Origin: Apostichopus japonicus
Taxonomy: Eukaryota > Echinodermata > Holothuroidea > Aspidochirotida > Stichopodidae
DNA length: 64,000 nt
Direction: 5' to 3'
Assembly (NCBI RefSeq): GCF_037975245.1
Contig: NC_092579.1
Span: 1,911,001 to 1,975,000, forward strand
Part shown: positions 36,466 through 49,873 of the stretch, in pieces
Layout: each line of letters opens with the position of its first letter
Numbering within the stretch: the stretch's first letter is position 1
Position numbers and translations under genes: made by a program
The notes under the pieces: generated by a model
Seen by the model: only the letters and a program-made list of their open reading frames with translations
Databases searched by the model: none
What the model was told of the DNA's origin: nothing

Positions 36466-39025
36466 TTTACTTTGATAACCTGATTTAGGTAAATCAGACC
36501 ATGTGTTAGGCGTTAGGCGATTACTTGTCAAATTATTATCCTATACTCTTAACTGGAAACTTCTGTAAACACACTTTGGCTGAAAGGTTAATTAAAAAAA
36601 AAGAAATGCAAGGGTTGTCTCTGATTTCAATTATTTGACTGTCCTCGTTACGAAGTTGTATTAATTCAATATTATATTGTTTGCTATATTTTATAATAGT
36701 CATTAAAGATCTCGGGCGCTCAGTTCCAGGTGAACCGTGTCAGAAAGTAACTACAAATTCTCAGTTTTGTCTAGATTTTGCCCATTCGCCAAAACTTGAA
36801 ATGTCAAAGGGTTGTTATTGGTATCGACATTGTAACCTCCACGAGTAACACTACTACACGTCATTTATTAAGTATTCAAATCAGCATTAAAATGAATGCG
36901 CTCTCGAACAAGAGCATGCACAAAAACAACACCAACAAAAATTCTATGAAAGAAGTTGCCGTGTATGACGTCACAGCAGCACAACGTATATGACGTAAAC
37001 TAAATATCTCAATATAGAAAAGAAAATGGAATTATACCACAAATGAACCGGAACGATATTTCCACCAGGGTTTGTCATATTTTCTTTGTAACTGCAAAGT
37101 ACGTTTTACAGAAAAACAACATCCAATCAAACAATGAAAGTTGTCAATTTATTCAAAATAGTGGGTGGAGTTATTCTTAGATTAAACAAAGGAAATATCG
37201 TAACACTATTTGTCGAAGTTCCTACCAGAAATTATTTGGGGTTTAACGTGGGGTTCTCATTTTATGTTACCCTTTTCTTGCCATACTTTTAAAAAATATC
37301 GTCTTTAAATGAAAAGTTCTAAGAAAATGAGGGCGTTTCCCATTTTAAGTGTACTCCTCTGAAGTCAGGACCAGAATTGCTTCTATATATACGGCTATGT
37401 ATAATACATAATAGCGGTTTTATGTGTCACCAATAGCTATTTTGATTTTCATAACTGCAATATAAGATAGTGTGTTACGTGCAGATTTGATCCCTTTAGG
37501 AATCTTTCAAATAGTATTATGAGCGGATTCGCACAATGAATGGAAAATAATCGTTGCAATGACCTTGAGAAAATCAAAATATGAAATATTGTTAGAAATA
37601 ATTATTAGTTCAACATCATAATCATTATCACAAAAAGGGACTGTAAAGTACAATACTAACACTCTGATATCCTATCTGTGTTAACATTTGGGCGTCCCCC
37701 ACCCCCATGCACCCACCCCCGTGCTACTGTTTCTACATTATCGGGACGCACAGGGTTATAAAAGGTTCATATCCTCATCACCTAGATCTATAATTTATCA
37801 TTTATTTTGTGATAGGAAATATGAGATGAGTGCAGGAAGGAGGTTGGTGTCACTGATAGGATAACTGTTTGTTCGTATGTTTATACTAGCGACATGAGAC
37901 AACCATTACCCCATGAAAGTAGCAAGATCCGTGACCAATATCGATAAATTTGTTTCTGATGATAAGGATCAGACCACACCGATATTTTAAACTGCAGATC
38001 GTTCGGATGTCGTTCTACAAAGAATTGTTTCGGTATATATAAATTTCATCTTTATCCAAGATTACTAAAGTACAGAAGTGTTTCACTGACATGTTCTACC
38101 CCCCCCCCCACCGCCCCTTACCCCTCCAGCATGCCAGTGGATTTTCTGATGGCTTGGAATAACAAGGCATTTTGCAAATTTACCCAGCATGAATCTTCAT
38201 ATTTTGAGCTAGAAGGTGAAAGCAAAGCATAGTATATATGTACTCCCCAAACCATACGTCAGCTCCCCAACAACAATGATTTATTTCTACATCCAAGCAT
38301 CATAAATAATGACGAAAAATTGAAACATGTACCCCCCCCCCCCCCGCCCACACACACACACACACACACACACAATAAATGTAGGGAATTTGCCCGAGAA
38401 TATTTAACCATTTCGATGGATGTGCATTATTCTAATTGTGGTATAGTATTTTGGGAACTGTTAATCAACATGACACATACGTCACACACAAACGTTACCT
38501 GATTGGTCAAAAGCATATCGTCTATTTAGTTCCAGCATTGAATATCGCTACGAGAGACTCATGGTATACATGGTTGTACAATTTAAGACGTATAGGCCTG
38601 CCGACTTAACTTGAAGGCGTGGGATGCGGCAGTGTAAACCCCGATTGTCCTCTTTATAGTTGTGAATAATAATAATAATAATAATTGTATTCACTGTATT
38701 TACAAAGCGGTATAATATGAATTGCAGTCTTATTAAATTACAGGAAACATTTAATGTCGTTACTATGGAAATGTTTATTTATAGCTTGCCAAACCAGTCT
38801 GATTCAGCTATACCTCCTAATGTATGCATACGATCAGCTCATGCGCAGGGTTGAAAACGTTGTACAGGGTTTGTTGTACCATTAAAACATGGGATGACGA
38901 TGAAGATTAATGTACAGAATCTGTAAAGAGTACAGGTATATACGTTGTATGTTTTGTTTTCGTCTTTACAGCGACAAATTAAGTATCCTCTCTTGAATGG
39001 TTCATTGGCACTCACATCTATATCT
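36466..39025. other. Non-coding, simple repeats only
   Basis: Contains poly-C tracts near 38099 and 38332, a (CA)n tract at about 38345-38372, and an (AAT)n tract at 38667-38684 followed by ACAAAGCGG, which resembles the LINE 3' tails seen elsewhere. No gene seen. Confidence 0.45.
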
Positions 39026-39031
39026 GTTGTG

Positions 39032-39613
39032 TACGGAAGCGTAGAAGGGACATTGCATTGACGCGTTACCAACTTGACAAAACGACAATTATCTGCAAAT
39101 TGACGAGTTGACGAGATGGTAACGTGACAAAAATCAGAAAATTGATGTTTTGACGAGATAACGGATCTCGTCAATGCATCAATTTTCTGAATTTTGTCAT
39201 CTTGTCGAGATGGTATACGTAGTAAGTGTGCAACTCGTCAATTTGCAGAAAATTGTTGCATTGACGAGATCCGTTATCTCGTCAAAACATCAATTTTCTG
39301 AATTTTGTCGTTTTGTCGAGATGGTAGTAAGTGTGCAACTCGTCAATTTGCAGAAAATTGCTGCATTGACGAGATCCGCTATCTCGTCAAAACATCAATT
39401 TTCTGAATTTTGTCGTTTTGTCGAGATGGTAGTAAGTGTGCAACTCGTCAATTTGCAGAAAATTGCTGCATTGACGAGATCCGCTATCTCGTCAAAACGT
39501 CAATTTTCTGAATTTTGTCACGTTACCATCTCGACAACTCGTCAATTTGCAGAAAATTGTCGTTTTGTCAAGTTGGTAACTCGTCAATGCAACGTCCCTT
39601 CTACGCTTCCGTA
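39032..39613. mobile_element. Foldback (MITE-like) element with 6-bp target duplication
   Basis: The ends are inverted repeats: TACGGAAGCGTAGAAGGGAC at 39032 and its complement ending at 39613. Similarity continues inward for about 80 bp (CATTGACG, TTACCAACTTGACAAAACGA, TCGTCAA-type blocks). GTTGTG flanks both sides (39026-39031 and 39614-39619). The interior holds about three 105-bp direct repeats, each with a near-palindrome around GACGAGATCCGCTATCTCGTC. It encodes nothing; the open frame inside exists because 105 is a multiple of three. The superfamily is not certain. Confidence 0.85.
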
Positions 39614-39619
39614 GTTGTG

Positions 39620-42164
39620 GGAGCTATTATTTGCGTTCCCGGACACGCAAGATCAACAACGAATTCTTTGAAATCAGTGCTAACTATAAATAGCATTAGT
39701 TTCATTGGCCACTGGATTTTATCTTGCAGTTTGCGCAAGCAAGCATGAACAACCTGCTATAGAAAGTTCTCGGCGTGACGCCGTAGATTTTGGCAAGTTC
39801 ATATGCAATATGTGTTCTTTGTAGATACACAGGACTACGGTTCAGATCGTTCTTGAACTTTTAACTATGATCATAGGGTTACAGTCTCGATGAAAGGGGA
39901 CTGGGGTTGAGAGTGGATCTAGTCGATTGGTCTTGTTGGTTGTTTTTCGCACCCTGGTAACATGTTGGGTGACTTTTCTTAGGAAGTACGTTTTTTGTGG
40001 CCTCAAAATTGGGTCCATATATAACAATGTGGTTACTCAAATACTTGTCAGCATGCGTAGGCCAATACGGCACCGCCATTAGTCCAGTCGTTTCATCAGT
40101 TTTCATCCTACATACATGCGCTATTGAGTTTGCACTGATTCATGTACTATACCGTTTGTCTCCACGTCAAGATGATGTATACCGTGTATCTGGTATATGA
40201 CTTCCATATTGTATGGGCCTCAATGTAACGGATTGGTATCCCCAAATATATACGTACATGTGGTTAGTAGTACGTTGAAAAACAAAATGGCGCACGGCGT
40301 AAGAACGAATTACTGTTCCATTCACGTTATGTTATATCAACAGGTCGTGCTAAAATATTGAGAGATTGTTCTTTGCTAAATGTGTCCTTTGAACTTTGGT
40401 AACTCTTTAGAACCTTGTATGAACTTTTACGCAAACAATGTGAATATTTTTTACTTTGAAACAATGGTACCGGCAGTGAAAAGAATGCAATGACCACCTA
40501 TTGCTTTGGTTGGCAGGCTTGTTGGCATAACATTGCTATATGGGTGCATGGGTTTCTACAATATTAACTAAGGTATAGATCCGTATGTCAAGAATTATAT
40601 AAAGAATTTATCTTATATGATAGCCGTCTATTGCAAGACAAGTGATGTTTACTCAAGTAAATTAGCTCCTTATACAGTTTTACGTCACAGGCTTATAGAA
40701 AACGTTCTACGTTATTTTGTATATCCATCCATGCACTTAATGATTATATCCCTACAGTACTGTATAAACCTTAATATATCTACACTGTGAGCGCATACTT
40801 CGAAAACAACTAAAAGACGGAGGACTGCAAAAAAATGTCAATGCAAAAAAAAAAAAATGTCAATGCAGATAAAAACAAAATAGAAAACAAGCTTAGAGAG
40901 GAAAATTGTGTTCTGGAGAGGAAGAGGGTTTGCCCGAAATTACTCAGATTTGAACAAACACAAGCATTATAGTCACTTGTTTTATATCTGTTTGCACAAA
41001 CATTATCAAGGGGGGGGGGGTCTAGAATGTACCATACTAACACCCAGTGCATAATTATATATAATTAATCATTTTTCAGTGAATGTATTTCGAAAATATC
41101 CACGACGTCATAAATCGTCGTCACTATTACAAATTGTTACCAGGGTTATCCCCGGGATTTCAGCACATGATATAAACACTGTCTCGTGACAAGAGTGATG
41201 GTGCAATCCGTCCTACCACGCTGGAGACTAAAGCGGATACTTCAGTTTCCTTCGCATAAAAACAAAAACAAACCAAGTTCCACATGGTGTTGCATATGAC
41301 CTCTCTATATACCTGGTGAACAAGAGAAAGAAATAAAAGAATAGAAAAACATAGATATCACAGAACACTTCTCATTAAACTTTGTTACTTCCGGGACTTA
41401 TATACCAGGTTCAAAAACTTTTTGAAAATAATTTTCAGGACAAAAACTGAGACCTTTTCTTAGTTGATGTGTCTCTCACGGCCCGGTCTGCGAATGTTCT
41501 TTCACCCTTTCACCTTTCCCGTGAACGAAGGTCTGTTTTCTGAATTATTAGACTCTCGTTTTATACATAATTTCGTAGCTTCGCTTTTAAACTTCCCATG
41601 TTAATCTATTTATTATATTGAATACAAATGATTAATATTGGCAATTTTACCCATTAACAATTTTTGATAATTTTATTCAGACTAAAAAATATTAAAAACA
41701 AGACACACTCACACAGATTGTTTTTTTAAAGTTTTCTGTTATCGATTGGCATGATGTAATGTTAAAACATGCTCTTCACCGGATTACTTGTCAAATCACG
41801 TAAGTGGTTGCTTAATTGTGTACTAATTCTACATATATATCATATGCCATAATGAAATATGAAGAGAATTTGACATGAACATTTAAATTGGGTAAAAATG
41901 GAGACAAACCCAGCCATCAATATCAATCTGTAAATGACAGAAGTAACTGATATCATGAACTGCACCAAACAGCTAAGAAACAAAAAAATCTAATTCTATT
42001 CGTGAAATATCATCAAACAAAACAAGGCTGAAGTCTAAATGTGACATCAGATACTTGAATTGTTTCTTACGACTGTCTTTCTTTATGATAATGTATATTT
42101 TCTGTAATGGAAATCGGATTTGCCAAAGTTAAAATATTGAACCTCATAACATGACCTAATGACG
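39620..42164. other. Non-coding, no supported gene
   Basis: No exon or element recognised. A-rich and G-rich homopolymer tracts lie near 40846 and 41010. Confidence 0.45.
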
Positions 42165-42245
42165 ACATTAATAATAATAATAATAATAAATGAACTTATA
42201 AAGCGCTAAAATCTACGAAATATTCAATAGCGCTGTACAACCCTA
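42165..42245 (-). mobile_element. LINE/SINE 3' end remnant
   Basis: On the - strand the segment reads TACAGCGCTATTGAATATTT and then TAGCGCTTTATAAG, ending in an (ATT)n tail. The paired GCGCT blocks and the TATAA-plus-AT-rich tail resemble those at 29160-29250. No coding part remains. Confidence 0.5.
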
Positions 42246-44340
42246 ATAGAACGCCAAATTTGGTTTCTAGTCAACACTGTTAACATTCTACCTTGACAAA
42301 TATGAAAAGAAAACAAAATATTCTTGATCCTGAAATTGATAAATATGCAATAACAATATATTAGTATACGTATAATTGGAACGTGTGAAGTCAAACCGGT
42401 ATATATTTGAGATGAAATAGGCTTATCATGCAATTTTCAAAGACGAAAAGTTGAACATTTCAATTTCCTTTGTGACCTTGGAAAGGTTTGAACCCAGCCC
42501 GTATCTCGGATAAGACTGACCTATAATATATATGGATAACTTTGTTTATCCCCAAATTTTTGCAAGGTATGTCTTTTTTCTTCCTATGTATTACATCATC
42601 CACACATCACATGCAACTTTCCTCAGCATGTGACACTTGTAGACCTTGACTGATTCTGCACATGCGTGGTGTAGTGCTTATGGCAACAATCAAAACAATT
42701 ATCAATTTTAACAATGCAATAACAAACACACATCTAAAGTAAAGCGAGAGAGAAAACGCAAACATCTTGTGATTTACTGGGTAAACTGAAAATTCTACAC
42801 ATGCGCAGTAGAGTTATAACAGTGCAGAAAGCTAAGGAGCTCAATTTTAAAGGTTTTATTCACAGTTTTTTTTCTTCTAAATATTCTTAATTTATCACAT
42901 CTCCAATTGATGAAGGAAAGTATATCAAGAAATATTTCTTCTTCTTTCAATCTTAGAAGAAAGAGTTTTGTACACGTGACTTTTCTGGGTGATGGAGGGG
43001 CGCGGGAGAGGGGGGGGGGGGCGGGTGTACACTACGACAAAAAGTTAACGTTAAATGAAATGTTTGTTGTAAGTTCATTTCTTTGGAATGTAAGCACCGA
43101 TAGTTTGTCACACAATGGGATAAAAAGTTGGTATCGTAGAAACAAAGGACAGTTAATCATCAACGATTGCAATAGAAAGTCCCAAACAGCTGGTATTTTA
43201 GTCTAAACTGCATACATGAACATAAAATTGCATTTTGATGAAATTAAAACAATGGAATGGCAGATTCAAAATTGTCGGTCTTTGTCGTATTATATCACTT
43301 CCGCGAAATTTGCTCTTCTTATGCAATGTAATGAATGTTTCATTATTTTAATATAATAAAAAAATATGTGAAAAAAAGTAACAAAGTTTGGACAAACAAC
43401 GTCAGGTACAATGACAAACAATGTCAAGTAACTCTTTTTTGAACCAAAAGAAATAAATGTTCTAATTTGCATTGTATGTCGGCGCTCGAACAATGCACTG
43501 AGAAATATTGTTTCCTTTCCATTATTTTCGAAGCAATACATAGCAATGAGGGTACAGGAACTTTAGTTGACAAGTCAATTGGTTATGGTATTATGATGAA
43601 ACTGCGTCTACATCAACAATTGATGCTTATAGACACATTTATAATAGAGCTAAATCGGCTCATAATTGAGGCATTATATTCCCAGGTCAGTTCTCTGTCT
43701 AGTTCAGTTAAATAACGGAATAGTTACGTCTATATTGCTCAGGACTTTCGGCATTGTTTTATTTCCATTGCATCATATTTGCACGTTTGGTGTTTTCGTG
43801 GCACATGTTTGGGTTCCTCTATAGTCTAAGAGATGTGATTAATAATCTTTTGTTCCCTATATTGGGGGGGGGGGGGTTCATCATTAACCCTTCGTGTGGT
43901 CCAAGTACACTAACACTGGAATCTTAATATATTGTTTGTGTCTCACAATATTTAATATTATGTGTTTGTGTCATTTGCACTCTTTCAAAGTTCATGCCTA
44001 TATAGTTCTCAGCCAAATCAGCGTCGTTTTTTGACCAAAGTAACGTATTTATTTTATCGATCGACGTCAGATAATTGTGTGACAAATTCTCAGAAAACAG
44101 ACAGTAACTCCTGATGAAACTGAAGAACAAAATAGTCACGCTGATCAGGCAAACTAAACACCACTTTGTATTGCAAAATATCTCGAATTCATTGCTATAC
44201 TATTGTATACTTCGGCTATAATTTACTACAATGCATTTACTAAAGCTTATTCATTTTATTATTATTGGATGTAACAGAATACTTGACGATCTAACTAGTG
44301 CAGTAGAATCGGTCATCAGTCAATCAAAACTATAATATAT
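42246..44340. other. Non-coding, no supported gene
   Basis: Poly-G tracts lie near 43011-43021 and 43864-43875. Only random-looking ORFs are present. Confidence 0.45.
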
Positions 44341-44572
44341 GTATGTATGTATTTTAGATCCTCCTGCAATCAGGAACTCGCGAAGAAGCCTCATTGGCTT
44401 ATCAAAGCCACAAGCTGACCGAAGGCAGTCTCTTAGATTCATATTTTAACGACCATGATTATGAATTGTCAACAACTCTGTAACTGGAGGACATACAGTA
44501 ATCTTGGACTGACTCGAACCCGGGACCTTATGATTGGAAGGCACCGGCGTTAACCACTGAGCTAACACTCCT
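44341..44572 (-). mobile_element. tRNA-derived SINE (family 1), copy 2
   Basis: The reverse complement matches the element at 29483-29723 from head to tail: GAGCTAACACTCC is the complement of the A-box region, GACTCGAACCCGGGACC the B-box region, and the (GTAT)n at 44341-44351 the tail. The shared body includes GCCTCATTGGCTTATCAAA and CTTCGCGAGTTCCTG. Differences are scattered single bases. The B box here (GGTTCGAGTC) is closer to a tRNA consensus than in copy 1. Confidence 0.87.
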
Positions 44573-45795
44573 TAAAGTATAATGTATACAGTATATAATG
44601 AATACAGCAGAGTTATAGCTAGAAGTCTTATACCCTATTTGTTGTATATTGATTGTAAATAATCATATGTGTTAATGCACTTCATAGCGGGCTAGCCTAC
44701 TTTTTAATATTACTGTAACTACTAAGTAGATATGTTGTACGGGGAAACCGACTCTATATGTATGTTTAAGTTTTTCCCTCGTATTCATAGGTGTAATCCA
44801 TTTCGGACTTGCCGGCAAGATATATAGGACATGTGCATCACATGTAAAGTTAAGGTCTATCTGAGCATGCGCTACACGTTTCAGATGGATTTTTAATTTA
44901 ACATTGAAGGTGGGCACTGAAGGTGATGGGTGGAATCGTTCTATGATGAGGGTATGGGAGGGGGGGGGTAAGAGTGGGACTAGAGCGTTAGGTAGGATGG
45001 AGGCAGGGATGGGGTCTCATTTCATGAAGGAGAATTATTGTTATGAGATGATAATTTATATATGATATTTCATATATGAGAAGACAATCTCAACACGTTC
45101 AATTGTAATCTCTAATACGGGCAAGGGGCGCAGGCACAACACATGGAAACAGGTATGATATTTCAGCCAACCATCATAAAAGCTTGACTTTAGGCAGAAT
45201 TTTAGATTTGATATATCATAGTCAAAGAAAGAAAAAAGGAGGAGGAATTAACTGCTAGTATAATGTTTCCTGTGGCTATGTGGCTAATGATTCCGGTTTT
45301 CAAAATCGTCACCTTTAAATTTATGCTTCATCTCCGGAACGCTCCTTTAATGCTAAACTGATGACGTCAGCTTTTTAGTAGGCAGGCCTTGCAGTTAATG
45401 TATATACGTTGCTAACCTGTAGTAGTTTTAATTAACCCAATCAAAACATTTTTTTAAAACTTCACATGAGCAAAAAAAGATCCATAGATGGCATTCAACA
45501 CGCATCCGGCATTTGTAAATTGAAAAAGTTGTAACACATTACAAAGATGTCATTTGAGACCATCAAAAGTTTCTGATTGAGTTTTGGTTTGTGTTCCTTC
45601 TGAGGAACTGATCGAATGATCTGTGTATTAGACTACACGGTCCAGTCGCTTTGACTGATGAACCCCAAAGGATTTATCGAGTCATTCCTCAAAGATTAAA
45701 TGTGGTATAGAATTCCAACCGGGACTATCGAAGTGAGTTTTAGTATAGTCCACAGTATATACAAATTAATATTGTACTCGAGGTAATCTTTTATA
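44573..45795. other. Non-coding, no supported gene
   Basis: A G-tract lies near 44958-44968. Nothing else was recognised. Confidence 0.45.
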
Positions 45796-45930
45796 GCCAC
45801 TGATAGGCCAAACCACGAGGTGGACAGCTTTTATCCGTGTCACATAGTTACCGCAGTATACATGCACTGTGTCCATGATTCGCTACTGAGCCTGATTTGG
45901 ATCGGCCATCTCGTGGTTTATAGGACAATT
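45796..45930. mobile_element. Short inverted-repeat element, about 120 bp
   Basis: AAACCACGAGGTGG at about 45810 faces its near-complement CCATCTCGTGGTTT at 45908-45921. Both are next to a GGCC-like and a TATAGG/GATAGG flank. It could be a very small MITE, but no clear target duplication was found. Confidence 0.4.
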
Positions 45931-48900
45931 TCGATCATTTACCAAAAGAGAGCTAGAAAACGTCCACAATTTGGAACGTACCGTAATTATTATACATCCT
46001 AAATACATCAACAATGGTTAGGTAGGCTATAGGCTATTGCCCAATACTGGCTTCAATATTGACTTTGCTAGCCTGAGATGGGATGGTAAAACTGCATGTT
46101 TAAGGTATACAGTCATTCAGTAAACAATTTGGCTGTTATTGGCTTATACTAGACAAGCGTTTTCTGACTCACGTAAACCAACTTAAAAATCTAAATACCA
46201 TTCTCATATACTATTAATCATTAACTAAAAGCAAACAGCCAATATTGAACAAGTCACACTGGCACGGTAAACCTCTCCAATCGTGCTTCGTTAATAAGTA
46301 ATTCAGTAGGGGATAAAGTCCACTTTTAACTAACGGATACGTTGTTTTCGCGCCCACTAACTGATATATACGCTCACATTTTGTAGTTAACAGTGTTCGT
46401 CTGTTGTATAAAAAAACAACGCCTTGGCATACGGATACAAGCCTACATATTTGATATTGCATATATCAACCTGTTAGTATACTCAAAGTGACTTCTCTCT
46501 TTTTCTAACAAAGGTAAGTTTCGAAACTGGATCACAAGATCTTTCCCCGTGGTTCATGGTAAGCGCGGTTTTCGTTACCTCGTACTCTTTGCAGGAAACA
46601 ACTCCACCCAGTTTTAGTTATCTTGGTTTACAATTCTGCTGACGACTGTTATGTTGTAACGAGCTCATGAGCAACAGTATATTTGTGTTTGAACGAACGA
46701 TGGTCTTTTACGCAGTACAGGCCTGTAGATTTAATAGGCTATACAGTATAACTTACGCGCCAACGTTTATATAGGCCTATCCAAGCGTTTGGGGTCTTAA
46801 GGTATACGATTCAAATTGTTATAAACTTCAACAAACGAATATTTTTGACGAGATGCATAGTTCCCTTGTCACAATGACGTTATCATTTCGCTATATCAAG
46901 CTTCATTTACATAATGTTTGCACTATGATTTCAACTTTAAGCATAAAATAATGCTTATTGTCTTGAAATGTGAATACAAAAGGAAGTTTGCCCACCTGCG
47001 AAAGGCAACAGAAAAAATGTGAGATTGCGGTTTGCTTTAAACAAAATTACAAATATTTGAACTAGAAAATGTCACCAACTAATGGTATATCACGCTTGAC
47101 CATCAGTAATTAGAACGAAAGTAGATAAACCAGAAATGGTTACTTCAACTTCCACCAAATATCTATCTACGTAGGCATACGTAAATAGGCTATTTATCGT
47201 CACGGAAGATAATATGGTATACGTACTTGGCTACGTAGACTACGTATATAACATAAATAGTGAAGCTTTGTACAGTAGCTTTTCTGCAGTAACGTCTACA
47301 ATGATTGAGCCCGAGTGCTAGTTAGGGCATTGAGGCTATATGGGGACAACATTCGATGCCGTTTGGCATTAAATTTCAATCAGTAAAATCCCATTGTAAA
47401 TTTGGTTATCCATTTCTCTGACGTAATGGGAGCAATTAGTTGTGTCTATTAGGCAAGGTGTGATTGTAACGCTACATGGCCTCCAGTCAGGGGAGGTAGG
47501 ATTATGAAAGGGTAGAGAGGGAGGGGGGGGGGGCGTGGCGTAGTTCGCTGATTTCCAACTAAGGAATTTCAGGAGAGTGGCTTCCCGCCTCCTTTCAAGA
47601 GCTGAACGTGATGGAGACTTTGTATCAACTGATTTCCTTAAGTGTTTTGCTGTGAATGTTTATGTTAGAAATACCCATTTCCATTGTAAACACAATTGAG
47701 GAAACAGAATTATACACGTAAGTAAATTTGACAACTAGAATAATGTTAGTTTTTAGTTCCTTTCTTTTTCGCAAGTTGATAGAACTTTCAACAATTATAA
47801 GTTTTACCTGCTCATTTCCAAGTGTTGGATTTCTTTGACAAGATTGCTGGGCGGGGGCGGGAGGAGGGGGGGGGGGCGTTGACTTCGTCCCATCCTAGCG
47901 TTCTGACACCTTCGTCACCCGTTGTCGTCAGGGCTCGCGTTTTCGTGGAGACTATGAAAGGTTTTAACGCGGACTAGTGGAAATTTCTGCTCTATCGTGC
48001 TATCTCTGCATGGGAGTCGATTTCAAGAGCCCTATAGGAACACCGCTTCCTTGAAAAAGTCCTGAATCTGACTGTCTTTTCCATGAATGTTCCTGCCCTG
48101 ACCTTATTCCGTCCTGTAGTCTAAAAATCGCTCACCCCCCTCCCCCACCCCTTCTATCCCACCTGTTTACGTTGAGTTCATACAATGTTTTTCCCATGTT
48201 AATGCACTTATTTACAAGTCCAACGGCAATCTTATATCTATTCCTTTTGATCAAAGAGAATAATGGTAAGATGTTGGACTTCAACCGTTTGTCTTTACTT
48301 TTATAACTATCGGCAGCAAATGAACACCAGTCAATGATACAATCTGAACGTGTTGTACCATTGCAGTATAGACTTATAATACCAATACCGCACTGCATTA
48401 ATTATCACAATGTCGTCGTCCCTAACCAATGATATGCGTAATGTGTATCGGTAAACACAACAAGCCAATTAGCAAACAGGCTATCATCATCACCAGACCT
48501 TTGAACTTGTTTGTTAAAGGCATAAGTGATCAGTTTGTAAGCCAGTCCCATCCAAATCTCGCTTCCGCATTCCCATCTTTGGAGATCACATGACACATCA
48601 GACGCCAAATAAATACGACACGAGGATGGCTCCCGCCTACATGTTTGAGTAACACCAATGGTCAAATGAAGATGGCTGATAATAGGGTATATGTGGATGT
48701 ATGAATATAAGGAATAAAATAGCGGTTGCCAAGGTGAAATGACCTATTCTTACATATGGTTTCTCTTGCATGTGTATATCCAACATTAAAATCTCCTATT
48801 TCTATTTCGTTTTAACTTTTCAACATAAATTATAAGTGATTTGCGTCTTATGCTAACCAATAGCATATTGCTATACCATTGTGTAGTATAAATGCCGCAT

Positions 48901-49873
48901 CATTGTTGTTGATGTTTGATGCTCTGTATACATTGCTATTTGACACAAGCAGTTTATCATGATATTCATTAAGAAGAGTTTAGTTAACTTTCATATGAAA
49001 CAGCGAAGATGTCATAACCGTTCAAAATGTACTTATTTAGAGTACCTAATTATGAAAATGTCTCTGAACGATGATCAATTTTTCAGAATTTTTCAATGTA
49101 CCATCTCATAAAGGCCTGTCCCCCGTTTTGTTATCTTAGGCAGTATATATAGTTTGCTTCAAACATATGTTTAAAGTTGGGAACATAGCGGTATAAGGTA
49201 GAAATATTTGGTCGTTTCTCTTTGTACTTGGCACTGATATTTAAGTTATGTATCATTTTGTCTGTAGTTATGTCGGTATCTCCTGAATACTTGTTCTGCC
49301 CAGGCACCGCTTTCGATAAATTCTTGATTGTTAGAAACCGTGGAGGAAGGTGCCTTTTATTGTAAGAAAAACCAAATAGCCTATGTACACCACAATAGAT
49401 CTATTCGCAAGTTATTAACGAGTTTTGTGCTTTGATAAATACAGCTCAATATTAGTCTGTACTTTAGTTCTCGGCTCTACAATTATTTTGGTCACAAAAG
49501 CTCTTCTCGGAAATTCGTTGTTATTAGCTTCACACGGTTTGCTTATAAGATAATAGAAAGATTTGGGTTTGTGGTTGGCTTTGATAGTTTTTCTTTTATT
49601 TAGTGTGTCGTTTAACGTAGCATCTATAACAATATTGTACGTGGATAATTTAATAATAGTCATAATGGCAAACCGAATACTCATGTGTATACCGCATAGA
49701 AACAACACTCTGAACTGCTGAAGCGGTACCTAGACAACTTCAGTCTTACAAATAACTGTTCAACCTCCAGGGAAAGATTATACCATGGAAAGCGGCACTT
49801 TGTCAAACTTTCATTCCTATTTTGGTTAAAAGTGTATTCTGGGGATTACAAAATAATCTATCAAAAAATGTGT
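45931..49873. other. Non-coding, no supported gene
   Basis: Poly-G tracts lie near 47522-47533 and 47866-47876. I see no exon or element in nearly 4 kb. Confidence 0.45.

Noticed and set aside
39174-39614. 146-codon frame with repeated HQFSEFCRFVEMV-like units
   Set aside because: It lies wholly inside the foldback element, whose 105-bp internal repeat keeps any frame open.
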